Below are positions 46,919 through 54,380 of a DNA stretch of 64,000 bases, in pieces. Within the stretch, counting starts at the first letter, position 1; each line of letters begins with the position of its first letter. The stretch covers positions 2,774,437-2,838,436 of the forward strand of contig NZ_CP007202.1 in NCBI RefSeq assembly GCF_000941055.1, written 5' to 3'. A program made the position numbers and the translations under genes. Below the pieces are notes generated by a model. The model was given only the letters and a program-made list of their open reading frames with translations, did not search any database and was not told where the DNA came from. The stretch comes from Siansivirga zeaxanthinifaciens CC-SAMT-1 (GTDB taxonomy: Bacteria; Bacteroidota; Bacteroidia; Flavobacteriales; Flavobacteriaceae).

Positions 46919-47551
46919 ATGCTTAACGAGTTAAAAGAAAATTACGGCTATCTATTTGAGGATGAACTATTAATAGAAATTAACAACGTAGGAACCTTTA
47001 AAGAAGTTTCTGAAGGTTTTCAATTAATAGATATTGGAGATTACATAAAATCTATGCCGCTTTTAATTAGTGGTGCTATAAAAATTCTTCGTGAGGATAC
47101 TAAAGGAGACGAACTATTACTTTACTTTATAGAGCGAGGCGACACCTGCGCTATGACCCTTTCTTGCTGCATGGGTCAAAAAAAGAGTGAAATTAGAGCC
47201 ATTGCAGAAACGCACACAAAACTCATAATGATTCCTGTTGAAAAAATGAGCGAATGGATGGGCAAATATAAAAGCTGGCTTAATTTTATTCTGCAAAGTT
47301 ATCATGATAGAATGTCTGAACTCTTGGAAGCCATCGATTCTATCGCCTTTTTAAAAATGGACGAACGGCTATTTAAATACCTAAAAGACAAAGCCATGGT
47401 AAATCACAACGACGTGATACAAGTTACGCACCAAGACATTGCTTTCGATTTACATACCTCGCGAGTTGTTATTTCTAGGTTACTTAAAACGTTAGAAATT
47501 GATGGTAAAATAGAACTCCATAGAAATAGCATAAAAATTATAGAACTCTAG
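46919..47551 (+). CDS. Crp/Fnr-family transcriptional activator, probable master of the GTAAC-N4-GTTAC regulon
   Basis: 210 residues: beta-roll effector domain (about 20-125) and C-terminal winged helix with recognition segment VTHQDIAFDLHTSRVVISRLLKTL (written here in two halves: VTHQDIAFDLHTS, RVVISRLLKTL). Cysteines cluster in CAMTLSCCMGQ (about 77-87), so a redox- or thiol-sensing role is possible. The gene directly precedes a set of operons that share a palindromic site in the class II activator position. This makes it the best candidate for their regulator. Its own upstream region (46716-46918) shows no copy of the site. Confidence 0.9.
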   Translation: MLNELKENYGYLFEDELLIEINNVGTFKEVSEGFQLIDIGDYIKSMPLLISGAIKILREDTKGDELLLYFIERGDTCAMTLSCCMGQKKSEIRAIAETHTKLIMIPVEKMSEWMGKYKSWLNFILQSYHDRMSELLEAIDSIAFLKMDERLFKYLKDKAMVNHNDVIQVTHQDIAFDLHTSRVVISRLLKTLEIDGKIELHRNSIKIIEL

Positions 47552-47552
47552 T

Positions 47553-47600
47553 GTTTGTAACAATTGTTACAAACAAGCCCTTACGACTACCGTAATTTTG
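47553..47600 (+). promoter_or_regulatory. Regulon site A: perfect palindrome plus promoter core (TauE/persulfide dioxygenase operon)
   Basis: A perfect 22-bp palindrome at 47553-47574 with core TGTAACAATTGTTACA. 22 nt after its GTTAC half-site comes TAATTTTG (47593-47600), an exact TAnnTTTG core. The palindrome centre is then about 43 nt before the expected start of transcription, the class II activator position of Crp/Fnr proteins. Confidence 0.85.
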
Positions 47601-47618
47601 CAACTTAATATATTCGGT

Positions 47619-48413
47619 ATGCCTCTTACAGAGATTTTAGGTTTTATTGCAGCATTACTAATTGGCGTCGTTTTGGGGCTTGTTGGTGGTGGTGGCTCTA
47701 TACTAACGGTACCGCTACTTGTTTACCTATTAGGTTTCAATCCCGTAGTTGCTACAGCCTATTCTTTATTTGTCGTGGGTTCGTCGTCATTTGTTGGGGT
47801 TATTCAAAAACATCAAAAAAGACTGGTAGACTTTAAAACGGGTTTATCATTTTCTTTTCCATCGTTTATGGCGGTTTATATATCGCGTCGGTATTTAGTA
47901 CCAAACATACCAGATACTATTTTTACAATTAATCAATTTAGTGTAACTAAAGACATGACTATCATGGTGTTTTTTGCAATTGTAATGTTAATTGCAGCAA
48001 CTTCCATGATTAAAAACAAAAAAGAAATTGACGAAAATTTTATAAAACAAGCCTATTACAAAACATTTTTTCAAGGCATCGTTATAGGAATTATTACGGG
48101 TTTAATAGGTGCTGGTGGCGGATTTTTATATGTACCTGCACTGGTGCTTTGGGCTGGTTTACCAATGAAAAAAGCCGTAGGAACCTCTCTAGTTATTGTT
48201 GCTATAAATTCTATAATTGGATTTACAGGAGATTTACATACCCTTAAAATAGATTGGGTTTTCTTATTATCGTTTTCACTTTTAACGATTTTAGGCATCT
48301 TAATTGGGGGGTATTTATCTAAATATATTTCAAATAAAAAACTGAAAAAAAGTTTTGGTTGGTTTATTTTAGTGATGGCTATTTACATCATTTTCAAGGA
48401 ATTCACCAACTAA
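47619..48413 (+). CDS. TauE/SafE-family anion exporter
   Basis: 264 residues from the ATG at 47619 (MPLTEILGFIAALLIG); a TTG seven codons earlier overlaps the promoter core and is rejected. About eight membrane helices; glycine-rich family motifs LVGGGGSILTVPLLVYLLG (about 23-41) and its repeat TGLIGAGGGFLYVPALVLW show the two-fold internal repeat. Family members export sulfite, sulfoacetate or other organosulfur anions. Next to a persulfide-dioxygenase-like gene, sulfite or thiosulfate export is likely. Confidence 0.88.
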   Translation: MPLTEILGFIAALLIGVVLGLVGGGGSILTVPLLVYLLGFNPVVATAYSLFVVGSSSFVGVIQKHQKRLVDFKTGLSFSFPSFMAVYISRRYLVPNIPDTIFTINQFSVTKDMTIMVFFAIVMLIAATSMIKNKKEIDENFIKQAYYKTFFQGIVIGIITGLIGAGGGFLYVPALVLWAGLPMKKAVGTSLVIVAINSIIGFTGDLHTLKIDWVFLLSFSLLTILGILIGGYLSKYISNKKLKKSFGWFILVMAIYIIFKEFTN

Positions 48414-48474
48414 TAGATGGTTAGATAGGTTACTAAATTTAAGATGATTACATTGACATAAAATAATTGATATT

Positions 48475-49887
48475 ATGAAAATTGAACAAATATATACCGG
48501 ATGCCTGGCTCAAGGAGCTTATTACATAGAAAGTAAAGGCGAAGTTGCAATTATTGATCCCTTAAGAGAGGTAACGCCTTACATAAAAAAAGCCGACCAG
48601 GATAAAGCTAAAATTAAATATATTTTTGAAACCCATTTTCATGCCGATTTTGTTAGCGGTCATGTAACACTTTCCAAATTAACTGGAGCTCCAATAATTT
48701 ACGGACCAACAGCAACACCAACTTTTGATGCTGTGGTTGCAGAAGACAATCAAGTATTTCAATTAGGAGAAATAACAATTACAGCTTTACACACGCCCGG
48801 GCATACCATGGAAAGCACGACCTATTTATTAAAAGACAAAACAGGTAAAGATTATGCTATCTTTAGTGGAGACACGCTTTTTCTAGGAGATGTAGGCCGA
48901 CCAGATTTAGCTCAAAAAGCAACCAACATGACCCAAGAAGATCTTGCAGGATTACTTTTTGATAGTTTAAGAAATAAAATAATGCCGCTTGCAGACGATG
49001 TTATTGTGTATCCCGCGCACGGTGCTGGTTCGGCTTGTGGAAAAAATTTAAGCAAGCAAACGGTTGGTGTTTTAGGTGAGCAGAAAAAAACCAATTATGC
49101 GTTAAGGGCTAATATGACTAAAGATGAATTCATTAAAGAAGTAACCGATGGGCTACTTCCTCCACCTCAATATTTTCCTTTAAATGTTAAAATGAATAAA
49201 GAAGGTTATGATGATATTGAAGATGTTATTGAGCGTGGCACCAAACCTTTAACTCCAAAAGAATTTGAAACAATTGCAACCAATACCGGTGCTGTAGTTT
49301 TAGATGTTCGTCATCAAGATGAATTTATTAAAGGGCACATACCACGGTCTATTTTTATTGGTATCGATGGTGGCTTTGCACCTTGGGTTGGCGCGCTAAT
49401 TGCCGATGTCAATCAGCCTATTTTATTAGTAGCCGATACAGGCCGTGAAGAAGAAACCATTATTAGATTATCGCGTGTTGGTTTCGATAATACTTTGGGG
49501 TATTTAGAAGGCGGTTTTGAAGCTTGGAAAAACGAAGGATTCGAATATGATACCATTTCAAGCATTTCTGCAAAAAATTTAAAAGAGGAATTACAAAAAG
49601 AAAATTTACCTATTTTCGATGTTAGAAAAGAAGGTGAATTCGCTTCAGAACACGTTGAAAATGCACATCATACGCCTTTAGATTACTTAAACGATTACTT
49701 AACTGAATTTCCAGAAAACAAACCTTTTTATGTACATTGCGCTGGTGGCTACAGATCGGTAATTGCGGCTTCTATTTTAAAAAGTCGTGGTATTCATAAC
49801 TTAGTTGATATTAGCGGCGGATTTGCAGCCATTAAAGACGCTGGAATTCCAGTTACAAATTATGTTTGTCCGAGTACATTAAAATAA
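48475..49887 (+). CDS. Persulfide dioxygenase-like metallo-beta-lactamase domain fused to two rhodanese domains
   Basis: 470 residues. Residues 1-~245: ETHE1-like metallo-beta-lactamase fold with ETHFHADFVSGH (His54, His56, Asp58, His63), TPGHTMEST and SGDTLFLGDVGRPDL. Then two rhodanese domains. The first (about 260-360) keeps VVLDVRHQDEFIKGHIP but its active loop reads VADTGREEE and has no Cys. The second (about 375-465) has the catalytic Cys422 in VHCAGGYRS. Proposed role: oxidise glutathione-type or bacillithiol-type persulfide to sulfite and transfer sulfane sulfur. Likely co-transcribed with the TauE gene (62-nt gap, no site of its own). Confidence 0.88.
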   Translation: MKIEQIYTGCLAQGAYYIESKGEVAIIDPLREVTPYIKKADQDKAKIKYIFETHFHADFVSGHVTLSKLTGAPIIYGPTATPTFDAVVAEDNQVFQLGEITITALHTPGHTMESTTYLLKDKTGKDYAIFSGDTLFLGDVGRPDLAQKATNMTQEDLAGLLFDSLRNKIMPLADDVIVYPAHGAGSACGKNLSKQTVGVLGEQKKTNYALRANMTKDEFIKEVTDGLLPPPQYFPLNVKMNKEGYDDIEDVIERGTKPLTPKEFETIATNTGAVVLDVRHQDEFIKGHIPRSIFIGIDGGFAPWVGALIADVNQPILLVADTGREEETIIRLSRVGFDNTLGYLEGGFEAWKNEGFEYDTISSISAKNLKEELQKENLPIFDVRKEGEFASEHVENAHHTPLDYLNDYLTEFPENKPFYVHCAGGYRSVIAASILKSRGIHNLVDISGGFAAIKDAGIPVTNYVCPSTLK

Positions 49888-49903
49888 ATTCTAATTATCA
49901 TAT

Positions 49904-49940
49904 TTAAAAAAGGAATGGCCAAAAGCTATTCCTTTTTTTT
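49904..49940 (+). terminator. Terminator after the persulfide dioxygenase-like gene
   Basis: AAAAAAGGAATGGC / GCTATTCCTTTTTT with one G-U pair, a CAAAA loop and a T9 tail; directly followed by regulon site B. Confidence 0.85.
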
Positions 49941-49941
49941 T

Positions 49942-49985
49942 GTAACAAAGGTTACCTATAACCATAAAAGCGTATTGTATTTTTA
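49942..49985 (+). promoter_or_regulatory. Regulon site B (HMA/cytochrome c/thioredoxin/methyltransferase operon)
   Basis: GTAAC-AAAG-GTTAC (49942-49955), then exactly 22 nt, then TATTTTTA (49978-49985), one base off the core TAnnTTTG. It begins 2 nt after the previous terminator. Confidence 0.78.
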
Positions 49986-50080
49986 TAGAATAATCCTTCA
50001 GGATTTCTAAAAGTTGAAAATTCTAATTATCCAATACTTTTAGATATATGAAGTCAAAATCATTTAAAACATCAAAAAAT

Positions 50081-50350
50081 ATGAAAACATCAATTTTAGT
50101 ACAAAACATAAAATGTGGTGGTTGTGCCAAAACAATCTTAAATAAACTTTCTGAAATGGATTCAATTTCAGAAATTACAATAAATATTGAAGAAAATAAA
50201 GTATCATTTAATCCCAATACAGAATTGGATATTCTTTTAGTTAAAGAAACACTAAAATCATTGGGTTACCCTTCTTTTACTGATACAAACAATATCACAT
50301 CCAAAGCTAAATCTTTAGTGAGTTGTGCCTTAGGAAAATTTACAAACTAA
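50081..50350 (+). CDS. HMA-domain protein (metallochaperone-like)
   Basis: 89 residues from ATG 50081 (MKTSILVQNI); an in-frame ATG at 50048 would add 11 Lys/Ser-rich residues and cannot be excluded. A ferredoxin-like HMA domain with KCGGCAKTI, Cys12 and Cys15, the CxxC pair that binds Cu(I) or similar soft metals. The C-terminal tail (KAKSLVSCALGKFTN) contains a third Cys. Possible roles: copper delivery, or binding of persulfide or metal in a sulfide-responsive operon. First gene of a four-gene unit behind site B. Confidence 0.85.
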   Translation: MKTSILVQNIKCGGCAKTILNKLSEMDSISEITINIEENKVSFNPNTELDILLVKETLKSLGYPSFTDTNNITSKAKSLVSCALGKFTN

Positions 50351-50356
50351 TTTATA

Positions 50357-50818
50357 ATGAAAAATTTATTAATTCTAATTACAGTTACAACATTAACATT
50401 TAGCTGTAATAACTCAAAACATGAGCATTATTCTGCTTTCGAAAAAAACTTAAAAGCAAACAACCATCCTGGAAAAAAACTTATGGAAACTAATTGTTAT
50501 GCATGCCATAGTGCAACTGCCAATGAAGAAAACAGATTAGCACCACCCATGATTGCTGTTAAAATGCGCTATTTAAAAGATAATACAACCAAAGAAGCTT
50601 TTATAAACGATTTAAAAGATTGGATGAAAAACCCTAATGCTGAAAATGCAAAAATGTATGGTGCTGTAAAACGTTTTGGTGTAATGCCAAAACAAATATT
50701 ACCTGATGAAACCATAGAAAAAATTGGAAATTACATATACGATTATGATATTGAAAAACCAGATTGGTTTGACAATCATTATAAGAAAATGCATCAAATA
50801 AATAAAAATAATGAGTAG
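50357..50818 (+). CDS. Lipoprotein cytochrome c, monoheme
   Basis: 153 residues. Lipoprotein signal peptide ending TLTFSC (Cys about 17), then one heme c site CYACH (Cys47, Cys50, His51) and a likely axial Met110 in GVMPKQ. A small periplasmic or membrane-tethered electron carrier. It overlaps the following thioredoxin gene by 8 nt, showing translational coupling. In this context it may pass electrons from sulfur or metal chemistry to the respiratory chain. Confidence 0.88.
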   Translation: MKNLLILITVTTLTFSCNNSKHEHYSAFEKNLKANNHPGKKLMETNCYACHSATANEENRLAPPMIAVKMRYLKDNTTKEAFINDLKDWMKNPNAENAKMYGAVKRFGVMPKQILPDETIEKIGNYIYDYDIEKPDWFDNHYKKMHQINKNNE

Positions 50819-51107
50819 CTTTATAGAAATAATAAATCAAGACAAACTGGTGTTAGTCGATTTTTTTGCAGAATGGTGCGGCCCATGTAAAATGATGAGC
50901 CCTATTTTAAAAGAAGTAAAAGATGCCTTAGGGACTTCGGTGTCAATTATAAAAATTGATGTCGATAAAAATCAAACTCTGGCAAGCAAATATCAGGTTC
51001 GAGGGGTTCCTACTCTAATGCTTTTTAAAAATGGTCAACCATTATGGAGGCAATCTGGGGTATTACAAAAAAATGAATTAATAGCGTTATTAAAATCGCA
51101 TCAATAA
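50811..51107 (+). CDS. Thioredoxin, canonical WCGPC
   Basis: 98 residues, a single thioredoxin domain with FAEWCGPCKMM (about 19-29) and cis-Pro in GVPTLMLF. No signal peptide, so cytosolic. Start at 50811 overlaps the cytochrome gene. A role reducing persulfides or polysulfides made by the sulfide pathway is plausible, since thioredoxins do this efficiently. It differs from the CGNC protein at 9.9 kb. Confidence 0.93.
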   Translation: MSSFIEIINQDKLVLVDFFAEWCGPCKMMSPILKEVKDALGTSVSIIKIDVDKNQTLASKYQVRGVPTLMLFKNGQPLWRQSGVLQKNELIALLKSHQ

Positions 51108-51109
51108 AT

Positions 51110-51691
51110 ATGCATTTAAATGAATCGTACTGGGAAAACAGATACCTAGCAAACGACATTGGTTGGGATATTGGCGAGGTATCACGGCCTTTAAAAACTT
51201 ATTTCGACCAGTTAAATAATAAAGATTTAAAAATTTTAATTCCTGGAGGCGGAAATGCTTATGAAGCAGAGTATCTTCTAAAACAAGGATTTAAAAATAC
51301 CGTTGTGGTCGATGTGTCTAAAACAGCATTAAGCAATCTTAAAAAACGAGTTCCAGAATTTGCTGAAAATCAATTAATACATAAAAATTTTTTCGATTTA
51401 GAAGATTCTTTCGACTTAATAATCGAGCAAACTTTTTTTTGTGCTTTAAACCCCAATTTAAGAGAAAGTTACGCTGTTAAAATGCACGAACTTTTAAAAG
51501 AAAATGGCAAGCTTGCTGGTTTATTATTTAATATTCCGTTAAACAAAACGCATCCCCCTTTTGGAGGTTCGAAAACAGAATATTTAGATATTTTTAAAAA
51601 ACTGTTCAAAATACAAATTTTAGAAACCTGTTATAACTCAATTAATAAGCGTGCTGGCAACGAATTATTCATAAAATTTGTTAAAAAATAG
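51110..51691 (+). CDS. TPMT-like thiol/halide S-methyltransferase
   Basis: 193 residues of the class I fold. The N-terminal signature WENRYLANDIGWDIGEVSRPL (here noted as WENRYL, GWDIGEVSRP) and SAM motif ILIPGGGNAYEAEYL are those of thiopurine S-methyltransferase and halide/thiol methyltransferases; FGGSKTEYLDIFKKLF ends the family core. Such enzymes can methylate hydrogen sulfide or small thiols. Given its place in this operon, methylation of sulfide to methanethiol as detoxification is my inference. Last gene of the site-B unit. Confidence 0.8.
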   Translation: MHLNESYWENRYLANDIGWDIGEVSRPLKTYFDQLNNKDLKILIPGGGNAYEAEYLLKQGFKNTVVVDVSKTALSNLKKRVPEFAENQLIHKNFFDLEDSFDLIIEQTFFCALNPNLRESYAVKMHELLKENGKLAGLLFNIPLNKTHPPFGGSKTEYLDIFKKLFKIQILETCYNSINKRAGNELFIKFVKK

Positions 51692-51707
51692 TCAAAAACA
51701 ATCGTAA

Positions 51708-51752
51708 TGTAACAAATGTTACAATTCGGTTCTTAAGTTTAGCATACTTTTA
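51708..51752 (+). promoter_or_regulatory. Regulon site C (drives a putative small RNA)
   Basis: TGTAACAAATGTTACA (51708-51723) with half-sites GTAAC/GTTAC and 4-nt spacing, then exactly 22 nt, then TACTTTTA (51745-51752), one base off the core consensus. No coding sequence starts before the terminator at 51814. Confidence 0.8.
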
Positions 51753-51756
51753 CAAC

Positions 51757-51848
51757 TCGATATCCAAGGTAAACTATTCTTAAATATACCAAGGAGATTA
51801 ATAGCAAAAATATAAAATCGTCTAATTTATAATAGACGATTTTTTTTT
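51757..51848 (+). ncRNA. Putative Crp/Fnr-activated small RNA, about 92 nt
   Basis: The segment from the start predicted by site C (about 51757) to the terminator T run (51848) has no ATG, GTG or TTG in any frame, yet it has a strong activator site, a promoter core and a strong intrinsic terminator. The body contains two CCAAGG motifs (51768-51773 and 51789-51794 approximately), the second within CCAAGGAGATT, which could pair with pyrimidine-rich target sites. cydA has a separate promoter after the terminator, so this is not simply its leader. The analogy is E. coli FnrS, an FNR-activated small RNA; no sequence similarity is claimed. Confidence 0.55.
51814..51848 (+). terminator. Terminator of the putative small RNA
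   Basis: AAAATCGTCTA (51814-51824) pairs with TAGACGATTTT (51833-51843), 8-nt loop, T run to 51848. Confidence 0.88.
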
Positions 51849-51855
51849 GTTTTTA

Positions 51856-51898
51856 GTAATAATTGTTACATAAAATCGGGTATTGTGATTTATTTTTG
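51856..51898 (+). promoter_or_regulatory. Regulon site D (cydAB)
   Basis: GTAAT-AATT-GTTAC (51856-51869), one mismatch in the left half, then 21 nt (one shorter than the other sites), then the exact core TATTTTTG (51891-51898). The expected transcript start is only ~10 nt before the cydA ATG. Confidence 0.75.
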
Positions 51899-51914
51899 TA
51901 AAAAAAACAATACT

Positions 51915-53261
51915 ATGGATGTCGAAATTTTAGCCCGAATTCAATTTGCCTTCACCATTGCTTTTCATTATATCTACCCGCCTTTAAGTATTGGGATTGG
52001 ACTTATTATGGTTATTATGGAAGGTTTATATCTTAAAACTGGAAATAAACACTACGAGGTTTTAACACGGTTTTGGTTAAAAATATTCGCCATTACTTTT
52101 GGTATTGGTGTCGCAACAGGCATTATTATGGAATTTGAATTTGGAACCAATTGGGCCGTTTATTCTAAATATGTTGGTGATATTTTTGGTAGCGCCCTTG
52201 CTGCCGAAGGATTGTTTGCCTTTGGTTTAGAAAGTACATTTTTAGGTATTTTAATTTTCGGGTGGAATCGGGTATCTCCAAGAGTTCATTTTATATCGAC
52301 CATTGGCGTTTTTTTAGGCTCCATGTTTTCGGCAGTTTGGATTGTGGTGGCTAATAGCTGGCAACAAACACCTGCAGGCTACCATATTGTTGGTGAAGGC
52401 CTCCAAGCTAGAGCCGAAGTTACAGACTTTTGGGCAATGGTTTTCAATCCGTCGAGTGTCGATAGAATTATTCACACCTGGCAAGGTGCATTTCTTGCAG
52501 GAACCTTTTTGGTTTTGAGTGTACACGCCTATTATCTTCTCAAAGGTAGATATGTTGAAATCTCAAAAAAAGCATTTAAAATAGCGCTGTCTGTTGCTAC
52601 AGTTATTTCGTTAACACAGTTAGTTTCCGGGCATAGTTCTGCCGATGGTGTTGCTGTAAATCAACCTGCAAAACTAGCCGCTATGGAAGGGCATTACGAA
52701 ACTTCAGCTCCGGCAGATTTATATTTATTTGGTTGGGTAGATGATGAAAACCAACAAGTAACAGGTTTGGGAATTCCTGGCGGATTATCATTTTTAGTGC
52801 ATCAAGATTTTGAAGCACCTATTAAAGGTTTAAATGCGTTCCCTGAAGAAGACAGACCCAGTCAAGTGAATGCGGTTTTTCAGTTTTATCATATTATGAT
52901 TTCTATAGGGATGTTTTTAATAGGCCTAACTTTATACGCCAGTTATTTATGGTGGCGCGGTACATTATTCGATAAAACCTGGCTTTTAAAGATTTTTGCT
53001 TTTTCTGTTATTTTACCGCAAATTGCCAATCAGGTTGGTTGGTTCGCTGCCGAAATGGGCAGACAGCCCTGGATTGTTTACGGACATTTAAGAACCAGCG
53101 AAGGGTTTTCACAAGAAGTTTCGGCAAATCAAATTGTATTTTCATTGGTGTTATTTTTATTAGTATATTCTGTACTACTGCTTTTATTTTTATATTCTCT
53201 GAATAAAAAGATTAAACATGGCCCTTACGATGAAGCTAAAAATGCCTTAGAAATTATTTAA
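51915..53261 (+). CDS. cydA: Cytochrome bd ubiquinol/menaquinol oxidase subunit I
   Basis: 448 residues with about nine membrane helices. Heme-ligand and quinol-site features: early FAFTIAFHYIYPPLSIG, GVATGIIMEFEFGTNW, and GRQPW at about 382-386. The periplasmic Q loop is of the short type. Start is ATG 51915 (MDVEILARIQFAF): an upstream in-frame GTG at 51885 would precede the transcription start set by the core at 51891. Quinol oxidases of this kind have high oxygen affinity and are known to resist sulfide, nitric oxide and cyanide. Operon with cydB (9-nt gap). Confidence 0.96.
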   Translation: MDVEILARIQFAFTIAFHYIYPPLSIGIGLIMVIMEGLYLKTGNKHYEVLTRFWLKIFAITFGIGVATGIIMEFEFGTNWAVYSKYVGDIFGSALAAEGLFAFGLESTFLGILIFGWNRVSPRVHFISTIGVFLGSMFSAVWIVVANSWQQTPAGYHIVGEGLQARAEVTDFWAMVFNPSSVDRIIHTWQGAFLAGTFLVLSVHAYYLLKGRYVEISKKAFKIALSVATVISLTQLVSGHSSADGVAVNQPAKLAAMEGHYETSAPADLYLFGWVDDENQQVTGLGIPGGLSFLVHQDFEAPIKGLNAFPEEDRPSQVNAVFQFYHIMISIGMFLIGLTLYASYLWWRGTLFDKTWLLKIFAFSVILPQIANQVGWFAAEMGRQPWIVYGHLRTSEGFSQEVSANQIVFSLVLFLLVYSVLLLLFLYSLNKKIKHGPYDEAKNALEII

Positions 53262-53270
53262 ACAAAACAT

Positions 53271-54308
53271 ATGGAAACATTTTTAGGAATAGATTATCCA
53301 ACCCTTTGGTATTTAGTAGTAGGTTTATTGTTTTCGGGTTATGCCATTTTAGAAGGTTTTGATTATGGTGCAGGTGCCTGGCATTTATTTTTAAAAAAAG
53401 ACCTAAGTCGTCGAATTGCTATAAATGCCATTGGTCCATTATGGGATGCCAACCAGGTTTGGCTTATTATTGGAGGTGGTGCCTTATTTGCTGGTTTTCC
53501 AGTAATGTATGCGACCATGCTATCGGCGATGTATATTCCGTTTATGTTATTTTTGGTGTTGTTGGTATTACGATCGTCTGCTATAAAATTTAGAAGTGCC
53601 GAACCTATGCCTTGGTGGCGTAAAACTTGGGATATTACCTATTTTGTTTCAAACACACTTATTTCATTTTTATTAGGTGTCGTTTTAGGAAATGTGCTTC
53701 AGGGGTTCGAAATTGGTGAAAATTTCACTTACAAAGGAGGCATTTTCTTTGCGTTTTTAAGTCCGTATGCCATTTTGGTTGGTTTAACAACCCTATCAAT
53801 TTTCATGACGCAAGGTGCTATTTTCTTATTATTAAAAACCGAAGGTCGTTTGCACGCTAGATTAACGTTTTTATTAAAAAAAGGGATGATTTTTTTCATT
53901 ATAAGTTTTGCAATAACTTCCCTTTACACCTTAATATTTGTTCCCGGTGTTACCGATAAATTTAAAGAGAATCCCATTTTCTTTATTTTACCACTTTTAG
54001 CATTTTTAGCGGTAGCAAACGTTCCTAGGTTAGTATCTAAGAAAAAATATGCGTATGCACTTGTGTTTTCATCATTAACCATGGCCTTTTTATTAATGTT
54101 AGTTGCTTTTCAGTTATATCCAGTTTTATTACCATCAAATATTCATCCAGAACATAGTGTCACTATTTATAATGCAGCATCTTCCCAAAAATCATTAGGA
54201 ATTATGTTGACTATTGTTGTTATTGGCGCACCACTTTTAGCCGGTTATTTTATTTTTTTATATAAAACATTTTATGGTAAAGTGAAATTAGATGACTCAA
54301 GCTATTAA
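53271..54308 (+). CDS. cydB: Cytochrome bd oxidase subunit II
   Basis: 345 residues, about eight to nine membrane helices. Family motifs: LLFSGYAILEGFDYGAG (about 19-35), IGPLWDANQVWLIIGGGALFAGFP, RSSAIKFR and the C-terminal ending region YNAASSQKSLGIML. Forms the heterodimeric oxidase with CydA. No cydX-like gene is fused or directly adjacent; the short membrane peptide genes at 55.85 and 56.13 kb are possible but unproven accessories. Confidence 0.96.
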   Translation: METFLGIDYPTLWYLVVGLLFSGYAILEGFDYGAGAWHLFLKKDLSRRIAINAIGPLWDANQVWLIIGGGALFAGFPVMYATMLSAMYIPFMLFLVLLVLRSSAIKFRSAEPMPWWRKTWDITYFVSNTLISFLLGVVLGNVLQGFEIGENFTYKGGIFFAFLSPYAILVGLTTLSIFMTQGAIFLLLKTEGRLHARLTFLLKKGMIFFIISFAITSLYTLIFVPGVTDKFKENPIFFILPLLAFLAVANVPRLVSKKKYAYALVFSSLTMAFLLMLVAFQLYPVLLPSNIHPEHSVTIYNAASSQKSLGIMLTIVVIGAPLLAGYFIFLYKTFYGKVKLDDSSY

Positions 54309-54320
54309 TTAAGTACCTGT

Positions 54321-54364
54321 GTAACATTTGTTGCTGTAGTTGGTTTTAATTAAATCTACCTTTG
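54321..54364 (+). promoter_or_regulatory. Regulon site E (sulfide:quinone reductase-like gene)
   Basis: GTAAC-ATTT-GTTGC (54321-54334), one mismatch in the right half, then exactly 22 nt, then the exact core TACCTTTG (54357-54364), 16 nt before the start codon. Confidence 0.75.
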
Positions 54365-54380
54365 ATTAAAAATCAAAAAC

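Noticed and set aside
47598-47618. TauE/SafE start at TTG 47598
   Set aside because: This TTG is part of the promoter core TAATTTTG, so it cannot be in the mRNA; ATG 47619 is used instead.
51885-51914. Longer cydA beginning at GTG 51885
   Set aside because: The promoter core at 51891-51898 would lie inside the coding region and the transcript would start after this codon; the conserved protein begins at ATG 51915.
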